The notes under the pieces are model-generated. The model saw only the letters and a program-made list of their open reading frames with translations. It was not told the origin of the DNA and made no database searches. Below are positions 55,874 to 64,000 of a stretch of DNA of 64,000 bases, in pieces. The position numbers and the translations under genes were made by a program. Numbering within the stretch: position 1 is the stretch's first letter; the number at the start of each line of letters is the position of its first letter. This stretch comes from Liopterus haemorrhoidalis (lineage: Eukaryota; Arthropoda; Insecta; Coleoptera; Dytiscidae). Where the stretch lies: contig OZ020616.1 of NCBI GenBank assembly GCA_963971575.1, forward strand, positions 6,406,924-6,470,923, read 5' to 3'.

Positions 55874-55913
<40 letters not shown>
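54890..55913 (+). pseudogene. LINE RT C-terminal half (RTE-like)
   Basis: Frames give GDPISPKLFTNVLE-like start (motif B), then GYQLTDLRFADDILLFSKSK with the catalytic ADD. Later WGQYWKLKLILIFKLANET, ILPVLRHGAQTWKLPKES, NIERAIWKISRREKIRN and IKWNWTGNV follow, then GRGRQLKRWRDDI and W..ALGQ.WEEK. The order is that of RTE-type endonuclease-RT LINEs. An (ATT)n tract (55877-55913) ends it. Many frameshifts; 5' half missing. Confidence 0.86.
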
Positions 55914-56058
55914 TTGGGGTTTGTCAGGTCTTGACAAGCGTCCACTAATCTCAAACTTCAGCAACCTTTTGAGCCGCATCATACTAGAGACTAGTGGAGC
56001 TAAATACACACGACTGCATCCCAAACCCAGGCGATATGCAGCCGCGGAAATTACGCTA

Positions 56059-56387
56059 AAGTGCGTTCAAAGGTGAGTTTGCAGTACAGGGCATATGGAG
56101 TAGTTCTTTTTCATACTCTCGAATAGGTTTACACAATGACTCTATCCTTTTCTTGCTTGTCGACGTTGCCAGCTCTAAAACGCGCTGATCTGTGAAGACG
56201 CAGTATTCTACAAATGGCCATTTGTTTTTGTTGAGTGTTATTTTGAGTTTTATAAGAGTTGATTTTGTAAATCATACGAATTTTTCATATTATTATAATT
56301 GACACATTTGACACTTTTACAACATTTGGCAACACCGCTCCCATTTGCCATAAGAGCTATACTGCAAACTCACCTTTGAACGCGCTA
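56059..56387. mobile_element. MITE with TA duplication
   Basis: AAGTGCGTTCAAAGGTGAG at the left and the inverse TAGCGCGTTCAAAGGTGAG at the right, continuing TTTGCAGTA. TA on both sides (56057-56058, 56388-56389). 329 bp, non-coding. It lies at the 3' end of the minus LINE fragment that follows. Confidence 0.72.
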
Positions 56388-56960
56388 TAGATCCAGTGCC
56401 CACACAATGCGGAGTGACCCGAGCAGCACTGCTTTCTGCATCCTGCAGATCAAAGAGTTGGCAGAAGATCTGCAGACGGGAATGAACTCGATTTCCCTTT
56501 GATAGGAGGCTTTCATACCACCCAAAACACCAACTACAAGCTTAACTTTATACCCGGGATACAGCTTTCTAAGCTCGGACAAGAGGTCCATATACTTGGA
56601 CCTCTTTGGACCTTTTTGGTCTCGATATCCAGGAGGCTTATGTCCGGCTTAGTGGCTGTCAGTAACTTCGACGTGAGGAAGGAGTAATTCCAATAAATGC
56701 GGCATTTTCCACCACCGATTCTATATCAGAAGGAACGTACGGTATAACCAGTATTTGGTTAGAACCATAGGTATGTCTAAGATGGTAGTAGAGCACGCGA
56801 AGAGCAGTATTATATCGAGACACTTAGTTCGTCGCTACAAGAGATGGACAAACAGACAGAATGTGCATAAAGGATGGTGGTGGCACAACCTACAGAGTGT
56901 GGACTCCACCATTTGGAGGACTCCGCCATCTAAACAAATATACGTAATAAATACGTAACA
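56383..56960 (-). pseudogene. LINE C-terminal fragment (YPGYKV / RMQKAVLLGS type)
   Basis: ORF 56385-56591 gives LLSELRKLYPGYKVKLVVGV, then LGGMKASYQREIEFIPVC and RMQKAVLLGSLRIVWALDL, the very C-terminal domain of some LINE endonuclease-bearing RTs (KPDI.L.D.......EFS upstream, here only partly visible). The upstream part to 56960 is decayed. RT core absent. Confidence 0.75.
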
Positions 56961-56964
56961 AAAT

Positions 56965-57570
56965 GAAGAAGGAAACTAGCATTTTCCCTTAACGGAAATT
57001 AATAGTAATAATTTAGTAAATAAAAGCGATATTATTTACACAAGCATTTAATAAAAACAATAATTATCGTTTATTGCAAGAAATTTTAATTTACTCAACA
57101 GTATAATTTACAATGGCTATAAATTTTGTTATCTTGTAATATGCGCAAAAGACATGGAAAAATATTATGTAATAACTATGTTAACAGTAATTTTAAATTT
57201 TTCAAATTTTTATTTTATAAAATCGTAAAATATGTAATTTATTCTGTTATAAATTGTTGGAAAACCTACACAGTTTCACTTAATGTCAAGCTACAATTTA
57301 TAGTAAACAATTATTTAATTGCACAAAAATTATGTTCTCTATTATTTACTTTATATTATAGTTTTTTAATTTCATTCTTAATTATAGTTATCATTGACTT
57401 TCTGTTAACAACCTTCAACGGACTAATTAACAAGTTATATTAGATAGAAAATACTGGTCCAATATCGGAACTGACTAATAGGTTAGTAAATAATATTTTC
57501 CTACGACATTTATGTTATTGTCTCATTTCTATATTGTTAGTTGACAGGAAAAGTACTTAATATCGTATGT
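56965..57570. other. No recognised feature
   Basis: A 105-codon ORF (57126-57443) is Ile/Leu/Tyr/Lys-rich noise with no domain. Confidence 0.35.
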
Positions 57571-57573
57571 TAC

Positions 57574-57722
57574 TATCATGCGCGCGCAGCTAGTGCGAGA
57601 ATCAGTAAATTCTCATCAATGCGCATGTGTAGTGTGTGAGAATGAATAAATTTGCATAGATTCGCATGTGTAAGGGTGCGAGGGTTTTCATTTTTATACT
57701 AGCTGCGCGCACATTAATGGCT
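57574..57722. mobile_element. Short MITE with GCGCGCAGCTAGT ends
   Basis: GCGCGCAGCTAGT at 57581 and its inverse ACTAGCTGCGCGC at 57701, with GTGCGAGAA / GTGTGAGAA / GTGCGAGGG motifs between. Target duplication not resolved. Confidence 0.5.
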
Positions 57723-58093
57723 GTTGCCAATATTTACATTGAATTTTCTTTTTTACATTTTTTTATTTATTGGAAAATAGTAATTGGATGAAAATCATAG
57801 TATGTACACATGTAAAACGTCCATTCCGGACTCGAGTGAGTTGCTTCGTTTGCCTGCAGTTCATTCAGCAATTAGTGATCAGAATATATGGCATTTCGCG
57901 CTAGTTGCACAATATATTATTTCCCAATAGATTCCAAATCTAACTTTGTTCACTACAACACTAGCCAAATATTAGCTAGAAACTAATTCATAATTATATT
58001 GTGAAAAGAAGGACACGTGATGAGGATGAGAGAGGACAGAATGGTTAGTAAGATATGGGAAGGAAGATTGAAGACCCATCTACCAGTGGGAAT

Positions 58094-59266
58094 TAGGGTT
58101 GTACATCGAAGGCAAAACATCGATGATTAACATCGATATTAACATCGGCGCGTACTATCGATGTTGAAAAAACATCGAAGGAAAAACATCGATGTATCGG
58201 AAACATCGATGTTTTATTAATATTAAAAAAAGCTATTTATTTATATATATATTATATAGGTTTTATTTAATAATATAAAGATAAAATACGAAAAAAGTAA
58301 CATATAATACACAAAAAGCATTTATTAGATTTTGAAATAGAAATATTCCTTTTTAATAGTAATTAATTTCACATTAATCTTATTATACCCAATATAATAA
58401 TCTTAATTTGTACCTACAGTCTATTCCAAACGATTAGGCGGAACTAACCGCAATTTTCATTTTTATAATTTGTCATTAGATATTTTTTTATATATTGAAG
58501 GTTACTTTTCGTGAACAAAAGGATCAAAAGCTTCAATCAATCGGTAAAAGTAACTAGAATTGAAAATCTAGTTCCGCCTAAACCAAAGGAACAGACCTTA
58601 CTATTTTTACATTTCTAAAATGAAATATTGGATTTTATCACAATACTAATATAGTAATCTTAATGTTAATTTTATATTATTTAACATAAAAATACCACTG
58701 TCATACACAATTATTTTTATACTTTTTTAAGTTGAAATAAAGTCTGTTCCTTTGGTTTAGGCGGAACTAGATTTTCAATTCTAGTTACTTTTACCGATTA
58801 ATTGAAGCTTTTGATCATTTTGTTCAGGAAAAGCCAACTTCAATATATAAAAAAATATCTAATGACAACTTACAAAAATCCAGGGATTGGAGAAATAACA
58901 ACTGGGCAAGTGTCAACAAGACTCAAAAAGAAAAAGTGTGTTGGCGTCGTTGGTCGTTCGCATTGTTTGCAAAAATTAGAAGTTTATTCTTATTTTTTCG
59001 TATTCTGCTAATTGCTAAGAAGAATAAGAACTAACACTATTAGTATTGTTATATCACAATAGATGGCGCTTATATTTTGTGTACTAATTTTAATAAAAAT
59101 TAAATTTTTAAGATTCCAGCGCCTCTAGTGGTTGTTTCTGAATTTCAAAGTTTAAACATCGATATCGGTAGTAGACATCGATGTTTTATCGATACTATCG
59201 CCAGCTGACCATCGATGGTAAAAACATCGATGTTTTCGATACATCGATGTTTTTTTCCCATCCCTA
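58094..59266. mobile_element. hAT element with CATCGATG repeats, in a LINE
   Basis: Ends TAGGGTTG and CATCCCTA are near-inverted, flanked by GTGGGAAT on both sides (58086-58093, 59267-59274). AACATCGATG and variants occur about eight times at the left and seven at the right, probably transposase-binding repeats. 1,173 bp with no transposase ORF. Two inverted copies of another MITE lie inside. Confidence 0.9.
58416..58885. repeat. Nested MITE pair in inverted orientation
   Basis: Copy one (58416-58605) has ends CAGTCTATTCCAAACGATTA... and the inverse of GTCTGTTCCTTTGGTTTAGG, both leading into GGCGGAACTA. Copy two (58741-58885) starts AAGTCTGTTCCTTTGGTTTA and matches the inverse of copy one for about 140 bp, then is cut. 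Between them is 135 bp of AT-rich sequence. Confidence 0.68.
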
Positions 59267-59429
59267 GTGGGAATACCTCGCTAGAGTTGGAGAGATCAGT
59301 TAACCGTAGATCTAAAAGTATTGATTTACAGAGTAAATGACATGACCTGACAATGCACAGATCAAGATGGAGGACTTATGTGAGTGAGGCCAAAAGTCAT
59401 CCTGACTGATAGTGCCCAAAGAAGAAGAA

Positions 59430-62400
59430 GTATATTGGAATGTTTTTTTTTTATGGTCTATGGCTTTATCTAAGCTTGCCTCACCTAAGAATCGATCATT
59501 TCGAATAGGGCTCATTTCAAATTTTTTTTGGCATTTTCATTTGATGAACACTCCTCTGAAAACAAGCCGCTATATATATCAAATTTTAATAAAATATTTT
59601 GTGGAATATTACCAAGTGTGTTATTTGCTATTTATTCATCATGTTCCATCAAGAGTTAATAGATACATCTATCAATATTATGGAAAACGAACTTGTAAAA
59701 TTTTCAATATTTTAAAAAGATGTCAAATTAAGGCTGCGTATAACCCCCAGAGGTTACTAGTTTCTAATACAAAACTAACAATCTGAAATACAATTAGTAT
59801 CAACCTATACATCAAATTTTGCACCGAATTTGTATCTATCTAATATGATAGTTTTAATTGTAGAAACATTTATAGTAAAAATATTATCGCTCAATAACTT
59901 AAAAATAGACATCAGCGATATTGTTCTGTAATTTTTTAAATCTATTTGTAGGTTTCGAATAACTTTTATATTTATATAGTTTTGTGTAGAAATGTTCAAA
60001 TTATACGTAAATTTTTTTTCGACTTGATTACTTATAGTTTAGAGCCTTCGTCGAAAAATATTATACTTCAAGATAATAGAATGCCACTTGGTACACGTAT
60101 TTTTCACGAAAAATAAATCATTTTTACCCGTAACACCAATTTTGAAAACCGCGGCAGATTCAAGAGGGCGGCAAAAATAGATTACCAAGTACAATAACTA
60201 TAAGTCATTTTCACAATACAACAAAATAGCTAGAATCATATTTGTAGAATGAAGCTTTAGGAAAAATTTGCCGCATCGTACGCAAATATGCGTCGATTGG
60301 TTTACAAGACGGCGTCTATAATGCAATTTGCTTATTTACAACTACCTAACAGTTTTTTCTACAATTAAAAATATCCTATTATATAGATAAAAATTCGCTG
60401 CAAATTTTGATATATAGATTGTTATTAATTTTATTTCCGATTATTAGTTTTGTATAAGAAACTATTGAGGACTATAGGGTTGTGCGCCGCCTTAAGAAAT
60501 TTGATGTATTCGGACCATATGAGAAAAACTATTTATCTCGGTCTTGAAATATAAATATAATTTTAGTTATTTTGTTAAGTTATTATAAGTTAAGTGATTG
60601 TTCTTTCTTTTCTATTACGTCATAACTGTCGTCTAACTTTTGATTTAATTCAGATGACCAAATGCACGGGGTGTTCAATAACATTTTATCAGGGGTACAA
60701 AGTTAAAAACTAAAGCAGTTCAGATTTGGAAAGTTATGAGATTACAACGAGTTAAACCCTTTCAGACAACTGATTATTCCTGCTAACCGCATATCTGAAA
60801 ATTATTTCTGAAGTTTTTAATGGTTTCTTGTAATAAGCATAGTGTAAGAGGTGTTGCCATAATACGTTGTTTGCATTTTTCTGAAACCCATTTTGCGTAG
60901 CTAATAACAGTATATAATTTTCATTAGCAAAAATATGTTTAGAAATTGATTCTTATCTCTGCCTTCAAAAGGTTAAGAGAGTCAGTTTTAGGACAAGTAT
61001 AGTAAAATGTATCAAGTTATTCAGTATGTACGTTGTAGTGTCTGTATTTACGTTAGTGTAGTGTCCAGCTAAATAATTGACAGACAATATTCCGAAATAC
61101 ATGTATAAAAGATACTCGGAGATGATAGTTAGGCATTTTTATTCAGTGGAGTAATAAGTGTTAATCGCCAAGATTAGTGTTCATGTGAAAAAGGCCTCTC
61201 AAATGTTGGAGTGCGTTGATATGTGTCTCGTTTGGATTTAGCTGCCATCATGAATCTTTAAGTCATACTGTAAATATGAAACCCGTATCATAATTAAAGT
61301 AGGTTACTTAAAATGTTGATTTTAATTGAAATACCTCATAACTCCTGCCTAAGAATCATCAACTAGCTAGGCGAACTTAAGAGATCATATCCGAGACCGC
61401 TCGTGGATTTTGAACTCATTAAGGGGGAGAACCTGAGTTTTGAGGGATGTACAAAGGAAATACAAATGAAGTATATTAATATTATATTCATAAATAATCA
61501 TCTAACCACGACTTTTCTTTCATAAGTATATGAGAAGGCTGTACTTCAGTAACTTCATAATTTAAAATCTGGAATGTTTAAGCGTTCTGTCGGATCATAT
61601 ATTAAGTTCTATAAAGATTTTCAATTGTTTAGACTCCAAGCTTTCAGTTTCAGGTGTAATTTTTTACCTACTAGGGCCCCACAAAAATTATTGCGAACAG
61701 CCCCTCTATCCTATACTTACGCTACTGTTAGATATACTAAATTAGTTTGAATTTGGCATATCAAACATTTAAATATGTATTTTTAATAATATGAAAAAAC
61801 ATATTCTTAGTTGATCAACGTGAATTTAAATATCTAATGAGTTAAATTTCCTTTTCATCCATATTAAGTCTCATAACTTTTGCTATCAACAAAAACTTAA
61901 TATTATTCATAAGAGAGCACCTGTTTATAAGACCGGTCGCCAAAACTCGGCTTGTTAATTATTTAATGCGGCCATAAACTGACCGACTGGAAGTATTCGC
62001 TGTTTCTCACAACATTTTCACATAATTTAAGCACCTACATACCTATACTAGCTTAATCACTGATGCTTATTAGCTCTTCTTAGAATCGCAAATACGAAAA
62101 CATTGTTAAACTTTAAAATAAGCACTGTATTTTTATGTAAATCATTAAAATACTCGATGAAGTTGTTTTTACATTGTAGAACGATGTTTGGGATTAATAG
62201 CTTTAAAAACTATGCACAAGAATGTGTAAAATTTTATTTAAAAATAGTTCGCGACCTAAATGGTAAACTATTACGCTTATAATATTAATTAAATTAGTTG
62301 AACGCACTCGTTGAAACATTTTGAACAAGGCAAATCTTACTAGGCCAACTTTACAATGAATAAATTAACGTATGTGACTGAAATAGGTACCTAAAACTAG

Positions 62401-62572
62401 TAACTAGTAGGTACAACACACAATATTTAAAAGAAATGTAAAACCTAATGGATTAAAAACTAGTTCATTCATTAAAATTTTCTTCTTAGAAATAACCTAT
62501 TTAATCTCTAACACTTCTAACATGTCCACTTTTAATCCCTTAGATTGTACAGGTAATATTTAAACAATGTCG
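59430..62572. other. No recognised gene; longest featureless stretch
   Basis: ORFs at 59412-59786 and 59805-59999 show no domain. GGGGTGTTCAATAACATTTT at 60668 recalls a mariner-like end but no partner is found. I see no satellites, LTRs or TIR pairs. This is the best place to look for host intron or regulatory sequence by comparison with relatives. Confidence 0.35.
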
Positions 62573-62574
62573 AA

Positions 62575-63531
62575 GTTGAACGTAGGATTATTTTTTCATC
62601 ATAGGTGTCTTGGTGTTATTTTTTACTCTAAATTACTCTTAAACGATCATATAAACTACATTTTTTTAAATCCCACTTATGGAAAAACATAAAACAAGAC
62701 TGGAAGCGACAATGGTATAGTCTACCGAACAACAAACTTCGCCATATAAAAGAAGACACCAAACCCTGGGCTCCAGTAGGGAACAGAAAAGAACAAAGAG
62801 TTCTTACTAGACTCAGAATTGGCCACATATTCATTACACACCAACATCTAATGAAAAGAAAAGAGGTGGAAAACTGTGACAACTGTAATAAAACTGTTAC
62901 CGTAGAACATATAATCCTGGAGTGCCAACTATATGAAGAACTCAGATAGAAGCACAAAATAGCAGACAACCTGAAAGAAGCGCTAAGTCCAGAAAATGGA
63001 AACATTTTATTAGACTACCTCAAAGAAGCAGATCTGTTCCGTAAAATTTAAATCCCAAATGTTCTATTATTTCTAAATTATCTTAAATGTTTTATCATAA
63101 AACTGTAAATATGCTTCATTGTAAGTTAATGTCAACATTCATCCTTGTAAATCAATGTAAATTACTGTAAATGTACCGGGTTGCTAATAACCACAGCAGT
63201 TGAAGCGCCCCCAAAATATATCTTAAATAAATAAAAAACTACATTTTAAAGAAATCTTTCAAATTTTGGGATTCATAACGAGAGTAACCAAGCCATTTCA
63301 TCCCAAAGAATCTTTAATTATATTGTTCTCGTCACTCGTAAGATCATATTTAGAATATTGCTCACTTATATGACACCCGTCCTATGTCACTAATATAAAT
63401 TTATTGGAACTAATTCAAAAGAAATTTATTTCCATTGTATGTTATAAACTGAACATGTTTAATTTCAACTATTTGTGTACCTTGAAACTGTTTAATATGA
63501 TTTCTCTTAAACAAAGAAGATTTCATGTAGA
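62575..63531 (+). pseudogene. LINE RT piece (CR1/Jockey-like) split by another LINE
   Basis: Before 62665: CLGVIFYSKLLLNDHINYI (the motif after the RT catalytic site). After 63247: KSFKLLGFITRVTKPFHPKE, LVRSYLEYCSLI and NLLELIQKKFISI. These join into one frame once the insert is removed. The right side is cut by a mariner at 63532. Catalytic ADD and upstream parts are absent. Confidence 0.82.
62665..63235 (+). pseudogene. LINE 3' end (RNase-H-type) inserted in another LINE
   Basis: Frame from about 62690: KQDWKRQWYSLPNNKLRHIK, then VLTRLRIGHIFITHQHLMKR, then CDNCNKTVTVEHIILECQLY (zinc knuckle C-x2-C..H..C), one stop after EELR, then LLDYLKEADLFRKI and a stop at about 63051. 3' UTR ends AAATAAATAAA. 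Flanked on both sides by AAACTACATTTT (62653-62664, 63236-63247), a 12-bp duplication. Only one stop in ~120 codons, so relatively young. Confidence 0.9.
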
Positions 63532-63533
63532 TA

Positions 63534-64000
63534 CAAGGGGTGGTTGAAAAGTAATCGATATATGCAAGAGATGGCGCCACCAGTATCAAATCAATGTTAT
63601 TTTTCGTAAATCCTAACCTTCAAAAGACTACAGTAAAATTTTCAACTGGCTACGTCATTTAGTTTGTGTTTGACAGTCATTGAAAATGAAACACTTTTGT
63701 GAATAAAATCGAATATCGTGCAGTGATTAGATACTTGTTTTACAAAAACAAAACGAACGATGAGATCAACACCGAATTAAACGATGTTTATGGGGACTCT
63801 GCACCTTCTATATCAGGGCTGTTCAACCTTTTTGTATTTGGGATCTACTTTTTTATATATGTTGTTACCACGATCGACCAGAATGCGTAGCCAGCCACGG
63901 GAGGGGCAATGTTTTAACCCGACGGTTAACACATTGATCGCCAACGAATTTTATGCACGGTGATTAGAAAATGGTACTTTGTTTTTAAGTTTTGTTGGTT
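63534..64000 (+). pseudogene. mariner 5' end, cut by a hAT-like element
   Basis: A TA (63532-63533) precedes CAAGGGGTGGTTGAAAAGTA, a mariner-like 5' end. The frame 63699-63813 gives NKIEYRAVIRYLFYKNKTND and VYGDSAPS, the N-terminus of a mariner transposase. The natural start (ATG at 63685) is one frameshift away. The frame is cut at 63814 by the next element; the rest may lie beyond the window. Confidence 0.8.
63814..64000. mobile_element. hAT-like element, left end (continues beyond window)
   Basis: CAGGGCTGTTCAACCTTTTT has the look of a hAT end and starts exactly where the mariner frame breaks. The eight bases before it (63806-63813, ttctatat) would be its target duplication; the other end is outside the window. 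Confidence 0.5.

Larger units (their letters stand above)
58020..59420 (+). pseudogene. LINE C-terminus split by a hAT element
   Basis: Before 58094: VMRMREDRMVSKIWEGRLK, THLPVG. After 59266: IPR.SWRDQLTVDLKVL, then in another frame RSRWRTYVSEAKSHPD and a stop at about 59409. Together this is the standard LINE ending (GRPRKSW...L..DL, then W...V.EAKSHP). The RT core is absent. The insertion falls in PVG/RPR. Confidence 0.8.

Overview
The window is an AT-rich piece of an arthropod nuclear genome, almost certainly an insect. It carries Tc1/mariner (including a DD41D rosa-type element), hAT, PIF/Harbinger-like, Copia and several LINE remnants, with many short TIR elements and simple or tandem repeats. 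I see no convincing multi-exon host gene, rRNA gene, intact tRNA gene or CRISPR array. The order cannot be fixed from the sequence alone; a beetle-like or bug-like repeat-rich genome would fit.

Layout: 1-5,000 holds a hAT end, LINE debris, two copies of a repeat family that carries tRNA-like modules and (CAGA)n, and an internally deleted mariner sitting in a 20-bp minisatellite. 5,800-13,840 has TIR elements, a chimeric mariner, a partial hAT element with 87-bp repeats, a LINE 3' end, a clean MITE and an RT-less Copia derivative with both LTRs. 16,500-18,500 is a hAT transposase relic followed by a 146-bp satellite array. 20,000-24,200 has a ~410-bp tandem duplication, the complete copy of the 87-bp-repeat hAT element, and a TTA-flanked MITE. 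25,200-26,440 is a LINE reverse transcriptase. 27,600-29,250 is the repeat copy with a 577-bp (CAGA)n block.

29,600-34,020 is a cluster of nested insertions: a Buster-type hAT transposase is broken by a Harbinger-like element (itself hit by a tRNA-derived SINE) and by a hAT MITE. 35,900-39,600 has the rosa-type element with ~110-bp TIRs and a mariner split by a LINE. 44,700-47,330 is one LINE broken by two other insertions, one of which is a 345-bp-arm palindrome. 48,200-53,900 mixes Harbinger-like and mariner remnants, a minisatellite, and one 127-codon ORF that may be a small host membrane protein. 54,400-59,400 has hAT elements and LINE C-terminal relics. 59,430-62,575 is without recognised features. 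The right edge is a nest of LINE in LINE, mariner in LINE, and hAT in mariner.

Nothing here works as an operon or pathway; most coding sequence is decayed transposase or reverse transcriptase. The value of the window is its insertion chronology (many exact target-site duplications are readable) and one repeat family in which the tRNA-like module differs between otherwise homologous copies.
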